A stretch of 64,000 bases of DNA from Bacteroidota bacterium (GTDB taxonomy: Bacteria; Bacteroidota; Bacteroidia; Flavobacteriales; Flavobacteriaceae). This document shows positions 8,750-16,880 of the stretch, piece after piece. Below the pieces are notes generated by a model. The model did no database searches. It was given only the letters and a program-made list of their open reading frames with translations, and had not been told where the DNA came from. Where the stretch lies: contig JAEXIT010000020.1 of assembly GCA_023446155.1 (NCBI GenBank), positions 124,001 to 188,000 of the forward strand, written 5' to 3'. The translations under genes were made by a program, and so were the position numbers. The stretch's first letter is position 1; each line of letters begins with the position of its first letter.

Positions 8750-9241
8750 TTATTCAGTAGCTTCTGTATTTTCAGTAGTTTCAGCAGCCGGAGCTTCAGT
8801 AGCTGGAGCAGCTTCCGTTTTTTTAGCTCTACCACGACGAGTAGTTGCTTTTTTAACTTCTTTCTTACCTCCGTTGTACAATTCGTTGAAATCTACAAGT
8901 TCGATCATGGCCATATCAGCGTTATCCCCAAGACGGTTACCCAATTTAATAATACGAGTATATCCACCTGGACGGTCACCAACTTTAGCGGCTACTTCTC
9001 TAAACAATTCCGTTACAGCGTATTTGTTTCTTAAGTAAGCGAAAACAACACGACGGTTGTGAGTAGTATCTTCTTTTGATTTTGTTACCAATGGCTCTAC
9101 AAATTGCTTTAAAGCTTTCGCTTTAGCAACAGTAGTATTGATACGCTTGTGCTCGATAAGTGAGCAAGCCATATTAGCCAACATAGATTTTCTATGTCCA
9201 GCCTGTCTGCTTAAATGATTTATTTTTTTTCCGTGTCTCAT
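8750..9241 (-). CDS. rplQ: 50S ribosomal protein L17 with acidic C-terminal tail
   Basis: The globular L17 core (MRHGKKINHLSRQAGHRKSM through about residue 125) lies at the exit-tunnel side of the 50S subunit. A 35-40 residue tail rich in Ala, Glu and Thr (from KKTEAAPATEAPAAET to the end) makes the protein 163 residues, against about 120-130 in Enterobacteria. Such tails are common in Bacteroidota L17. It is the last gene of the cluster and is followed by a terminator. Confidence 0.96.
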   Translation of the reverse strand: MRHGKKINHLSRQAGHRKSMLANMACSLIEHKRINTTVAKAKALKQFVEPLVTKSKEDTTHNRRVVFAYLRNKYAVTELFREVAAKVGDRPGGYTRIIKLGNRLGDNADMAMIELVDFNELYNGGKKEVKKATTRRGRAKKTEAAPATEAPAAETTENTEATE

Positions 9242-9279
9242 TGCTATACAATTTAATCGCGCTTTTAGGGCGGACTAGA

Positions 9280-10272
9280 TTATTCTTTATCTAATTTATA
9301 TTTAGTCAGATCCATTCCGAAAGTAAGACCTTTAACTGCAACTAATTCGTCAAGTTCCGTTAAAGATTTCTTACCGAAGTTACGGAACTTCATCAGATCA
9401 TTTTTATTAAATGATACTAAATCGCCTAGTGTATCAACTTCAGCCGCTTTTAAACAATTTAGTGCTCTAACAGAAAGATCCATATCTACAAGCTTCGTTT
9501 TAAGCAATTGTCTCATATGTAATGATTCTTCGTCGTACGACTCTGTCTGAGCAATTTCATCAGCCTCAAGTGTAATTCTTTCATCAGAGAACAACATAAA
9601 GTGATGAATCAACGTTTTAGCTGCTTCTGTTAAGGCATCTTTAGGGTGAATAGAACCATCAGTAATGATCTCAAAAACTAATTTTTCATAGTCAGTTTTT
9701 TGTTCCACACGGAAGTTTTCTATTGAATATTTTACATTTTTTACTGGAGTGTAAATAGAGTCTGTAAAAATAGTTCCTATAGGTGCGTTTGGTTTTTTGT
9801 TTTCTTCAGCAGGAACGTAACCACGACCTTTTTCGATAGATAATTCCATGTTAATGGTAATTTTGCTATCAAGGTTGCAGATAATCAAATCCGGGTTAAG
9901 CACTTGGAAGCCAGAGATAAATTTTTGAAAATCACCGGCCGTAAGTTGCTCTTTACCAGAAAAAGAGATCGAAACAGATTCATTATCGATATCTTCGATC
10001 TGACGTTTGAAACGTACTTGTTTCAAGTTCAGGATGATTTCTGTAACATCTTCAACCACACCGGAGATAGTAGAGAATTCGTGATCCACGCCTTCAATAC
10101 GAACCGAAGTGATTGCATATCCTTCCAAAGAAGAAAGCAAAACACGTCTTAATGCGTTACCAACAGTCAATCCATATCCCGGTTCTAAAGGTCTGAATTC
10201 AAATTTACCTTCAAAATCGGTTGAATCGATCATGATAACTTTATCGGGCTTTTGAAAATTAAATATTGCCAT
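9280..10272 (-). CDS. rpoA: DNA-directed RNA polymerase subunit alpha
   Basis: The 330-residue alpha subunit dimerises to nucleate RNA polymerase assembly. The N-terminal domain carries GYGLTVGNALRRVLLSSLEGYAI and GRGYVPAEEN. The C-terminal domain, which contacts UP elements and activators, carries two helix-hairpin-helix-like stretches around SVRALNCLKAAEVDTLGDLV and NFGKKSLTELDELV. A flexible linker lies near residue 235-250. Placed between rpsD and rplQ as in most bacteria. Confidence 0.98.
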   Translation of the reverse strand: MAIFNFQKPDKVIMIDSTDFEGKFEFRPLEPGYGLTVGNALRRVLLSSLEGYAITSVRIEGVDHEFSTISGVVEDVTEIILNLKQVRFKRQIEDIDNESVSISFSGKEQLTAGDFQKFISGFQVLNPDLIICNLDSKITINMELSIEKGRGYVPAEENKKPNAPIGTIFTDSIYTPVKNVKYSIENFRVEQKTDYEKLVFEIITDGSIHPKDALTEAAKTLIHHFMLFSDERITLEADEIAQTESYDEESLHMRQLLKTKLVDMDLSVRALNCLKAAEVDTLGDLVSFNKNDLMKFRNFGKKSLTELDELVAVKGLTFGMDLTKYKLDKE

Positions 10273-10297
10273 ATTTATTTCGACTGATGTCTAATTA

Positions 10298-10903
10298 TTA
10301 TTTGTTGTACAACTCTACGATTAACTGTTCCTTAATGTTTTCTGGAACTTGGATTCTTGCCGGTACAGAAACGAAAGTACCTTCTTTAGTATCATTATTC
10401 CAAGTAATCCATTCGTAAACAGTGCTAGAATTAGATAACGAACGTTCGATAGCCTCAAGAGATTTTGATTTTTCACGAACAGCAACTTTGTCACCTGGTT
10501 TTAGGTGATAAGAAGGGATATTTACCACTTCACCATTAACAGTGATGTGACGGTGAGAAACGATTTGACGTGCAGCACGACGAGAAGGAGCGATACCCAT
10601 TCTGTATACTACGTTATCTAATCTTGCCTCACATAATTGGATTAACACCTCACCCGTTACTCCTCTGGAAGCAGCTGCTTTTTCGAATAAGTTACGGAAC
10701 TGACGTTCTAAAATTCCATACGTGTACTTCGCTTTTTGTTTCTCCATTAACTGGATAGCGTACTCGGATTTTTTACCTCTTTTTTTCGCTAAACCGTGTT
10801 GCCCTGGAGGGTAATTTCTTTTTTCGAAAGATTTGTCATCTCCGAAGATCGCTTCACCAAATTTACGAGCGATTTTAGTTTGTGGACCAGTATATCTTGC
10901 CAT
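10298..10903 (-). CDS. rpsD: 30S ribosomal protein S4
   Basis: The 201-residue assembly-initiating 16S rRNA-binding protein has an S4 RNA-binding domain at RLDNVVYRMGIAPSRRAARQ and a C-terminal YNK end. The N-terminal region lacks the zinc-binding cysteines found in some S4 proteins. In many bacteria S4 represses its own operon; the 87-base structured region just upstream (10904-10990) is a good candidate for that control. Confidence 0.98.
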   Translation of the reverse strand: MARYTGPQTKIARKFGEAIFGDDKSFEKRNYPPGQHGLAKKRGKKSEYAIQLMEKQKAKYTYGILERQFRNLFEKAAASRGVTGEVLIQLCEARLDNVVYRMGIAPSRRAARQIVSHRHITVNGEVVNIPSYHLKPGDKVAVREKSKSLEAIERSLSNSSTVYEWITWNNDTKEGTFVSVPARIQVPENIKEQLIVELYNK

Positions 10904-10990
10904 TGCTAAAAATTAAAAAAGGTAGGGATTATGAATTCAGGTCTTTCCTCCGATAATCTTGTTCCTACCTTAGGTTATACTATAAAAAAA
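10904..10990 (-). ncRNA. Structured mRNA leader upstream of rpsD, candidate S4-responsive element
   Basis: This gap is far longer than its neighbours and folds well as minus-strand RNA. An outer stem AAGGUAGG/CCUACCUU (10971-10964 with 10926-10919) encloses, after a five-base bulge AACAA, an inner stem GAUUAU/AUAAUC and a small AGG-AAAGA-CCU hairpin. A run of U follows, then 16-20 nt later the rpsD start codon. The loop region carries GGAGG at 10951-10947. It may bind S4, act as an attenuator, or both. S4 leaders are known in several phyla; whether this matches a described class was not checked. Confidence 0.6.
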
Positions 10991-11374
10991 TTAAACTCTT
11001 CTTCTTTTTGGAGGACGACATCCGTTGTGTGGCATTGGAGTTACATCGATAATCTCAGTAACCTCAATTCCTCCGTTGTGAAGCGATCTGATGGCAGATT
11101 CTCTACCATTTCCAGGACCTTTAACGTAAACTTTTACTTTTTTAAGTCCTGCTTCCAAAGCAACTTTGCTACAATCTTCTGCTGCCATCTGAGCTGCGTA
11201 AGGAGTGTTCTTTTTAGAACCTCTGAAACCCATTTTACCAGCTGAAGACCAAGAAATAACTTCACCTTTCTTGTTTGTTAAAGAAATGATGATGTTGTTA
11301 AAAGTTGCATTAATATGAGCTTCGCCTGTTGACTCAACGATAACTTTACGTTTTTTTGTATTTGCCTTAGCCAT
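10991..11374 (-). CDS. rpsK: 30S ribosomal protein S11
   Basis: The 127-residue platform protein contacts the mRNA near the E site. Recognisable parts are the basic N-terminus (ANTKKRKVIVES), the beta-rich INATFNNIIISLT segment, KGPGNGRESAIRSL and the arginine-rich end (PHNGCRPPKRRRV). It is 11 bases after rpsM and is followed by the unusual 87-base gap before rpsD. Confidence 0.98.
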   Translation of the reverse strand: MAKANTKKRKVIVESTGEAHINATFNNIIISLTNKKGEVISWSSAGKMGFRGSKKNTPYAAQMAAEDCSKVALEAGLKKVKVYVKGPGNGRESAIRSLHNGGIEVTEIIDVTPMPHNGCRPPKRRRV

Positions 11375-11385
11375 ACTACTACTTA

Positions 11386-11760
11386 TTATTTAGTTGCTTT
11401 TTTCTTGTTAGCAACAGTTTTTCTTTTACCTTTTCTTGTTCTAGAGTTGTTTTTAGTTCTCTGACCTCTTAATGGAAGTCCAGCTCTATGACGAATTCCT
11501 CTGTAGCATCCGATATCCATTAAACGTTTGATGTTTAATGAAATTTCAGAACGTAACTCACCTTCAATTTTGAAATAAGACACAGCGTCACGGATTGCTC
11601 CGATTTCGTCGTCATTCCAGTCTTGAACTTTTTTATCTTCGCTAACGTTAGCTTTTGCTAAAATTTCTTTTGCTCTACTATTCCCAATTCCGAAGATATA
11701 GGTTAAAGCGATGATTCCTCTTTTATTTTTAGGTATGTCTACCCCTGCAATTCTTGCCAT
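11386..11760 (-). CDS. rpsM: 30S ribosomal protein S13
   Basis: The 124-residue head protein forms bridges to the 50S subunit. It starts MARIAGVDIPKNKRGIIALT and contains the helix-hairpin-helix region TYIFGIGNSRAKEIL and the conserved YRGIRHRAGLPLRGQRTK with a lysine-rich tail. It lies two bases downstream of rpmJ and opens the rpsM-rpsK-rpsD-rpoA-rplQ group. Confidence 0.98.
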   Translation of the reverse strand: MARIAGVDIPKNKRGIIALTYIFGIGNSRAKEILAKANVSEDKKVQDWNDDEIGAIRDAVSYFKIEGELRSEISLNIKRLMDIGCYRGIRHRAGLPLRGQRTKNNSRTRKGKRKTVANKKKATK

Positions 11761-11762
11761 AA

Positions 11763-11879
11763 CTATCCTTGTCTTTGTTTAAATCTAGGATTCTTTTTAT
11801 TAATAACGTATAATCTTCCTTTTCTACGCACAATAATGCACTCGGCACTTCTTTTTTTAACTGATGCTCTTACTTTCAT
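11763..11879 (-). CDS. rpmJ: 50S ribosomal protein L36, zinc-free form
   Basis: The 38-residue protein is read as MKVRASVKKRSAE, CIIVRRKGRLYVI and NKKNPRFKQRQG. L36 binds 23S rRNA near helices 89/91. The zinc ligands of the usual C+ form are mostly lost: only one Cys remains, and the second Cys pair and the His are replaced by Asn, Lys and Phe, so this is a C- protein. It lies between infA and rpsM as in many bacteria. Confidence 0.95.
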   Translation of the reverse strand: MKVRASVKKRSAECIIVRRKGRLYVINKKNPRFKQRQG

Positions 11880-11890
11880 TTTAATAGCCT

Positions 11891-12106
11891 TTAGTATCTA
11901 TAAGTAATTCTTGCTTTAGACAAATCGTAAGGGCTCATCTCTAACTTCACTTTATCACCAGGTAATAATTTGATATAATGCATACGCATTTTACCAGAGA
12001 TATGAGCAATTACAATGTGTCCATTTTCTAATTCTACACGGAACATCGCATTTGATAATGCTTCGATGATTGACCCGTCTTGTTCTATTGCTGATTGTTT
12101 TGCCAT
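11891..12106 (-). CDS. infA: Translation initiation factor IF-1
   Basis: The 71-residue OB-fold protein occupies the ribosomal A site during initiation. It has the conserved IEQDGSIIEALSNAMFRVEL, ENGHIVIAHISGKMRMHYI and the C-terminal DLSKARITYRY. It lies five bases after secY; the adk and map genes that sit here in many bacteria are absent. Confidence 0.98.
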   Translation of the reverse strand: MAKQSAIEQDGSIIEALSNAMFRVELENGHIVIAHISGKMRMHYIKLLPGDKVKLEMSPYDLSKARITYRY

Positions 12107-12111
12107 AAAAA

Positions 12112-13458
12112 TTAAGCTACTGCTTTTCTATTTTTACCACTTTTCATCAAACCGTCGTAATGCTTATTCAATAAATAAGAATTTATTTGTTGAATCGTAT
12201 CAATTGCAACACCCACCATAATTAGCAACGATGTTCCGCCATAAAACATAGCCCACCCTTGTTGAACACCAAGTAAACTTACCGCGATAGCTGGGAACAC
12301 AGCGATCAATGCTAAGAATAGTGATCCAGGGAAAGTGATCAACGACATGATTTTATCCAGGTAGTCACCGGTCTCAACACCAGGACGAATTCCCGGGATA
12401 AAACCTCCACTACGCTTTAAGTCGTCAGCCATTTTATTTGTAGGTACTGTAATTGCGGTGTAAAAGTAAGTAAAAATAATGATTAATAAAGCAAAAACTA
12501 AATTATACTGCCATCCGAAGATATTCTGGAAGCTAGTAGTGATAGTTTGTGCTGTATCAGATGTCGATAAACCAGCAACAGCAGCAGGAATAAACATGAT
12601 TGCCTGAGCAAAGATAATCGGCATCACCCCGGAAGCATTAAGCTTAAGTGGGATCCATTGTCTGTTACCTCCCATCATGTCCTGTTCGAAATCACCTGCA
12701 GTAGTACGACGCGCGTACTGTACCGGGATTTTTCGCACTGCCATGGTTAATAGAATACAAGCAATAATGATTAACAACCAAATGATTACTTCTAAAACGA
12801 TAAGCATAGGTCCTCCGTTGTTTTCGGTTACACGGGAAGAGAACTCCTGAATGAAAGCCTGTGGCAAACGGGCAAGAATTCCTACCATGATCAACAACGA
12901 AATACCATTTCCGATACCTTTATCAGTAATTTTTTCACCTAACCACATTGCAAAAATCGTACCTGTAACTAAGATGATTACAGATGAGAATAAGAATGAG
13001 AATGAACTAAATCCTAATAAAAAGGCATCTGCAGGCAATTGTTTATACAAGTTATAAATATAACCTGGACCTTGCAATAGGGTAATACCAATAGTTAACC
13101 ATCTAGTGATTTGGTTGATTTTACGTCTACCGCTTTCACCGTCTTTTTGTAGTTTCTGTAAATACGGAATCGCGATTCCCATTAACTGAACTACAATCGA
13201 CGCTGAAATGTACGGCATGATCCCCAATGCAAATACAGATGCTTGCGAGAACGCACCACCTGTAAATACATTGATTAACCAACCAATTCCTTGATCTGTT
13301 TGACTAGATAAACTTTGCAATTTAGTAGCATCAATACCTGGAAGGGTCACCTGAGCACCTAAACGGTAAACTAATAATAACCCCAGAGTAATTAAAATTT
13401 TATTTTTTAATTCCTCAATTTTCCAAACATTTACTAATGATTCTATAAATTTCTTCAT
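12112..13458 (-). CDS. secY: Preprotein translocase subunit SecY
   Basis: The 448-residue protein is the inner-membrane channel of the Sec system. Ten transmembrane segments can be placed from the hydrophobic stretches, the first near ILITLGLLLVYRLGAQV. The plug region follows near LPGID, and SecY signatures GSGRR-like KDGESGRRKINQITRW and TTAGDFEQDMMGGNRQWIPLKLN are present. It is embedded in the ribosomal cluster between rplO and infA, as in nearly all bacteria. Confidence 0.97.
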   Translation of the reverse strand: MKKFIESLVNVWKIEELKNKILITLGLLLVYRLGAQVTLPGIDATKLQSLSSQTDQGIGWLINVFTGGAFSQASVFALGIMPYISASIVVQLMGIAIPYLQKLQKDGESGRRKINQITRWLTIGITLLQGPGYIYNLYKQLPADAFLLGFSSFSFLFSSVIILVTGTIFAMWLGEKITDKGIGNGISLLIMVGILARLPQAFIQEFSSRVTENNGGPMLIVLEVIIWLLIIIACILLTMAVRKIPVQYARRTTAGDFEQDMMGGNRQWIPLKLNASGVMPIIFAQAIMFIPAAVAGLSTSDTAQTITTSFQNIFGWQYNLVFALLIIIFTYFYTAITVPTNKMADDLKRSGGFIPGIRPGVETGDYLDKIMSLITFPGSLFLALIAVFPAIAVSLLGVQQGWAMFYGGTSLLIMVGVAIDTIQQINSYLLNKHYDGLMKSGKNRKAVA

Positions 13459-13471
13459 CTGTCTATAAAGA

Positions 13472-13924
13472 TTATAAAGTTACAGCTTCTCCTCCTGCAG
13501 CTTCGATAGCCGCTTTTGCAGTAGCAGTAAATTTGTGAGCAGTTACTTTTAGTTTTGCTTTAAGCTCTCCTCTTCCTAAAATCTTTACTAAGCTATTTTT
13601 TGTTGCTAAACGATTGTCTACTAAAACAGCGAAATCAACTGTATCGGTTACTACTCCGTTATCAACTAATAACTGAAGTGTATCCAAATTGATACCTTGA
13701 TACTCTACTCTGTTTATGTTTTTGAAACCAAACTTAGGTACACGTCTTTGTAAAGGCATCTGCCCTCCTTCGAAACCAATTTTCTTAGAATAACCAGAAC
13801 GAGACTTAGCTCCTTTGTGACCTCTTGCAGCGGTACCACCTTTTCCAGAACCTTCTCCTCTACCTAATCTTTTATTTTGGTTGTGTACTGAACCTTCAGC
13901 TGGTTGTAAGTTACTTAAATTCAT
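13472..13924 (-). CDS. rplO: 50S ribosomal protein L15
   Basis: The 150-residue protein has the glycine-rich N-terminal extension that penetrates the 50S core (NKRLGRGEGSGKGGTAARGH), KSRSGYSKKIGFEGGQMPL and a C-terminal globular domain ending in IEAAGGEAVTL. It precedes secY by 13 bases. Confidence 0.98.
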   Translation of the reverse strand: MNLSNLQPAEGSVHNQNKRLGRGEGSGKGGTAARGHKGAKSRSGYSKKIGFEGGQMPLQRRVPKFGFKNINRVEYQGINLDTLQLLVDNGVVTDTVDFAVLVDNRLATKNSLVKILGRGELKAKLKVTAHKFTATAKAAIEAAGGEAVTL

Positions 13925-13938
13925 AACTGTTATTGTTA

Positions 13939-14121
13939 TTAGTTAGTTTCTTCTACAGAAACTAAGTGTTTAACTTTATTTACCATTCCAAGGATAGCAG
14001 GATTTGCATCGTGCGCAACAACTTGTCCTAGTCTTCGAAGACCTAAAGCTTCAAGAGTTCTCTTTTGGATAAGAGGACAATTGATCTGACTTTTAACTTG
14101 TTTTACTAATATTTTTGCCAT
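13939..14121 (-). CDS. rpmD: 50S ribosomal protein L30
   Basis: The 60-residue protein has the L30 pattern VKQVKSQINCPLIQKRTLEA followed by LGLRRLGQVV and ILGMVNKVKHLV. Gene order rpsE-rpmD-rplO is standard. Confidence 0.97.
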   Translation of the reverse strand: MAKILVKQVKSQINCPLIQKRTLEALGLRRLGQVVAHDANPAILGMVNKVKHLVSVEETN

Positions 14122-14133
14122 AATTTCCTTGAA

Positions 14134-14658
14134 TTAACCTTTGAATACTTTTTCTAAAGATACACCTCTTTGTTTTGCAACAGTGTGTGCACTTCTCATT
14201 TGTAATAAAGCATCAAAAGTAGCTTTAACAACATTGTGTGGGTTTGATGAACCTTGTGATTTTGATAATACATCGTGGATTCCTAAAGACTCCACAACGG
14301 CTCTCACAGAACCACCGGCGATAACTCCGGTACCGTGAGAAGCAGGCATTAAAAATACACGTGCTCCACCAAATTTACCTTTTTGCTCGTGAGGGATAGT
14401 GTGTCCAACCAATGGAATACGCACTAAGTTCTTTTTAGCATCTTCTACTGCTTTTGCAATAGCTTCAGACACATCCTTAGATTTTCCAAGACCATGACCT
14501 ACTACACCGTTTTCGTCTCCTACTACTACAATAGCAGAAAAACCGAAAGCTCTACCACCTTTTGTAACTTTAGTAACACGATTAACACTTACCAAACGAT
14601 CTTTCAATTCAAGACCACTTGGTTTTACTAGTTCTACGTTTTTATAATTATGATACAT
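14134..14658 (-). CDS. rpsE: 30S ribosomal protein S5
   Basis: The 174-residue protein takes part in decoding fidelity and mRNA helicase activity at the entry site. The double-stranded RNA-binding-like N-terminal domain contains RVTKVTKGGRAFGFSAIVVV and GHGLGKSKDVSEAI. The C-terminal domain contains GGSVRAVVESLGIHDVLSKS. It has a short Bacteroidota-like N-terminus, MYHNYKNVELVKP. Confidence 0.98.
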   Translation of the reverse strand: MYHNYKNVELVKPSGLELKDRLVSVNRVTKVTKGGRAFGFSAIVVVGDENGVVGHGLGKSKDVSEAIAKAVEDAKKNLVRIPLVGHTIPHEQKGKFGGARVFLMPASHGTGVIAGGSVRAVVESLGIHDVLSKSQGSSNPHNVVKATFDALLQMRSAHTVAKQRGVSLEKVFKG

Positions 14659-14663
14659 AATTC

Positions 14664-15011
14664 TTAGAATTTAAGTCCAGCTTCTCTAGCGCCGTCTGCC
14701 AATGATTTAACTCTTCCGTGGTATAAATAACCACCTCTATCAAAAGAAACAATCTCTACTCCTGCATCTTTAGCTCTTTCAGCAATTAACTTACCTACTA
14801 CAGCAGCGATTTCGATTTTTGTTCCTGTTGCCCCAGCTTCTCTTGAAGATGCAGCAGCTAGTGTCTTACCATTCACGTCGTCTATGATTTGCGCATAGAT
14901 TTCTTTATTTGATCTAAAAACAGAAAGTCTTGGTTTCGCAGCAGTTCCGCTTACAATCTTTCTGATTCTGAACTTGATTCTTTGTCTTCTTTCAGATTTT
15001 GTTAATGACAT
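14664..15011 (-). CDS. rplR: 50S ribosomal protein L18
   Basis: The 115-residue 5S rRNA-binding protein has a basic N-terminus (SERRQRIKFRIRKIVSG), KPRLSVFRSNKEIYAQIIDD and the C-terminal DRGGYLYHGRVKSLADGARE. It sits between rplF and rpsE with gaps of 11 and 5 bases. Confidence 0.98.
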   Translation of the reverse strand: MSLTKSERRQRIKFRIRKIVSGTAAKPRLSVFRSNKEIYAQIIDDVNGKTLAAASSREAGATGTKIEIAAVVGKLIAERAKDAGVEIVSFDRGGYLYHGRVKSLADGAREAGLKF

Positions 15012-15022
15012 AGTCTTAATTT

Positions 15023-15565
15023 TTAAGCTGATTTACCTGCTTTTCTTCTTAATACTTCACCTACAAACTTAACACCTTTTCCTTTGTACGGTTCAGGCTT
15101 ACGGAACGAACGGATTTTAGCCGCTACTTGTCCTAAAAGTTGTTTGTCGAATGAAGATAATTTAATGATAGGGTTTTTACCTTTCTCAGAAACTGTTTCC
15201 ACTTTTACTTCTGGAACAACTTCAAGAACGATGTTGTGCGAAAAACCTAAAGCGACATCCAATTTTTGACCTTGGTTAGAAGCTCTGTATCCTACTCCAA
15301 CTAATTCTAATTCTTTAGTAAACCCTTCAGCTACACCAACAATCATGTTATTGATTAAAGCTCTGTATAAACCGTGTTTAGATCGTTGCTCTTTAGCATC
15401 AGAAGATCTTTCCACGATTACTTGTCCTTCCTCAATTTTAACAGTCACATCTGAAAACTCTTGAGAAAGTTCACCTAATTTTCCTTTTACTGTAACTACA
15501 GCATCTTTAACTTCTACAGTTACTCCAGCTGGAATTGCAATTGGATTTTTACCTATTCTTGACAT
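15023..15565 (-). CDS. rplF: 50S ribosomal protein L6
   Basis: The 180-residue protein lies near the sarcin-ricin loop and is built of two related domains. It starts MSRIGKNPIAIPAGVTVEV, has GLYRALINNMIVGVAEGF between the domains, and ends with the conserved RKPEPYKGKGVKF segment. Confidence 0.98.
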   Translation of the reverse strand: MSRIGKNPIAIPAGVTVEVKDAVVTVKGKLGELSQEFSDVTVKIEEGQVIVERSSDAKEQRSKHGLYRALINNMIVGVAEGFTKELELVGVGYRASNQGQKLDVALGFSHNIVLEVVPEVKVETVSEKGKNPIIKLSSFDKQLLGQVAAKIRSFRKPEPYKGKGVKFVGEVLRRKAGKSA

Positions 15566-15580
15566 TGCTTCGTCTTTTTA

Positions 15581-15979
15581 TTAGTATACGTAACAAACTA
15601 CTTCACCACCAACATTTAGTTGTTTCGCTTGTTTACCTGTCATCAAACCTTTTGATGTAGAAACGATTGCGATACCTAAACCATTCAAGATTCTAGGTAG
15701 TTTGGCAGCACCTGCGTACTTACGTAAACCTGGTTTACTAATTCTTTGGATATCTTTAATTACAGCCTCTTTAGTCTCTTTGTCGTACTTAAGAGCAATT
15801 TTGATAGTACCTTGAACAGTACTGTCTTCAAATTTGTAACTTAAAATATATCCTTGATCGAATAAAATTTTTGTGATTTCCTTTTTCATGTTAGAAGCCG
15901 GGATTTCTACCACTTTGTGGTTAGCTCTTACGGCATTTCTGATTCTTGTTAAGAAATCTGCGATAGGATCTGTATACAT
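15581..15979 (-). CDS. rpsH: 30S ribosomal protein S8
   Basis: The 132-residue central-domain 16S rRNA binder has DPIADFLTRIRNAVRANH at the start, RISKPGLRKY in the middle and the signature GLGIAIVSTSKGLMTGKQAK near the end. A hairpin (16004-16027) sits in the 74-base gap before its start. In E. coli S8 represses the spc operon by binding its mRNA. Confidence 0.98.
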   Translation of the reverse strand: MYTDPIADFLTRIRNAVRANHKVVEIPASNMKKEITKILFDQGYILSYKFEDSTVQGTIKIALKYDKETKEAVIKDIQRISKPGLRKYAGAAKLPRILNGLGIAIVSTSKGLMTGKQAKQLNVGGEVVCYVY

Positions 15980-16003
15980 GTTTATTAATTTGCGATTATG
16001 GTT

Positions 16004-16027
16004 TTCGGTAAATTTGCATTTACCGAA
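16004..16027 (-). promoter_or_regulatory. Hairpin in the rpsN-rpsH gap
   Basis: A perfect 9-bp stem (TTCGGTAAA/TTTACCGAA) with a 6-base loop lies 25 bases before the rpsH start. No T run follows on the minus strand, so it is not a terminator. It may be an RNA-processing or S8-binding site; function is inferred from position only. Confidence 0.45.
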
Positions 16028-16053
16028 CCTTTAATCAATTTATAATTCTTTTA

Positions 16054-16323
16054 TTACCAGCTAGCTTTTTTAACCCCTGGGATTAATCCGCTATTAGCCA
16101 TTTCACGGAAAGTTACACGTGAAATACCGAATTGACGCATATACCCTCTTGGTCTTCCCGTTAATTTACAACGGTTGTGTAAACGTACAGGAGAAGCATT
16201 TTTCGGTAATTTCTGTAGGCCTTCATAATCTCCAGCTTCTAATAAAGCCTTTCTTTTTTCAGCATACTTATCTACCAAAGCTTGTCTTTTCACCTCGCGG
16301 GCTTTCATTGATTCTTTAGCCAT
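16054..16323 (-). CDS. rpsN: 30S ribosomal protein S14, zinc-free form
   Basis: The 89-residue head protein is the long C- type: around residues 55-65 it reads LHNRCKLTGRPRGYMRQFG with one cysteine, not the two CxxC pairs of the short zinc form. The end LIPGVKKASW is typical. It follows rplE by three bases. Confidence 0.98.
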   Translation of the reverse strand: MAKESMKAREVKRQALVDKYAEKRKALLEAGDYEGLQKLPKNASPVRLHNRCKLTGRPRGYMRQFGISRVTFREMANSGLIPGVKKASW

Positions 16324-16326
16324 AAC

Positions 16327-16878
16327 TTAATTCTTTTTAAAAGGTAATCCTAATTGTGTTAACAATGACTTCGCTTCTTTGTCTGTCGACGCCGAAGTTA
16401 CGAAAGTAATATCAAATCCGGCAATTTTGTTTACTTTATCAATATCAATTTCAGGGAAAATGATTTGTTCCAAAACACCTAAGTTGTAATTACCTCTACC
16501 ATCGAATCCGGTTGCTTTGATACCACCGAAATCTCTTACACGTGGTAATGCAGAAGTGATCAAACGATCAAGGAATTCATACATTCTTTCGCCACGTAAA
16601 GTTACTTTAGCACCAATTGGCATTCCTTTTCTTAATTTGAAAGAAGCAACGTCTTTTTTAGAAATGGTAGAAACTGCTTTCTGACCTGTAATTTTTGTTA
16701 GCTCCTCAACAGCATGATCTACTAATTTCTTATCCGATACAGCTGCTCCAACACCACGGCTTACAACGATTTTTTCAAGTTTAGGAACCATCATTACGTT
16801 TTTGTAACCGTATTCTTCAGTAAGAGCTGCGATAACGCGACTCTTATATTCTTCTTTTAGTCTAGGTATATAAGCCAT
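16327..16878 (-). CDS. rplE: 50S ribosomal protein L5
   Basis: The 183-residue 5S rRNA-binding protein contacts the P-site tRNA. It contains MVPKLEKIVVSRGVGAA, ITGQKAVSTISKKDVASFKL, the GAKVTLRGERMYEFLDRLI stretch and INVDKV-like EIDIDKVNKIAGFDI. An in-frame GTG lies one codon upstream and overlaps the rplX stop; the ATG at 16878 gives the family-typical MAYIPRLKEEY start. Confidence 0.97.
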   Translation of the reverse strand: MAYIPRLKEEYKSRVIAALTEEYGYKNVMMVPKLEKIVVSRGVGAAVSDKKLVDHAVEELTKITGQKAVSTISKKDVASFKLRKGMPIGAKVTLRGERMYEFLDRLITSALPRVRDFGGIKATGFDGRGNYNLGVLEQIIFPEIDIDKVNKIAGFDITFVTSASTDKEAKSLLTQLGLPFKKN

Positions 16879-16880
16879 CA

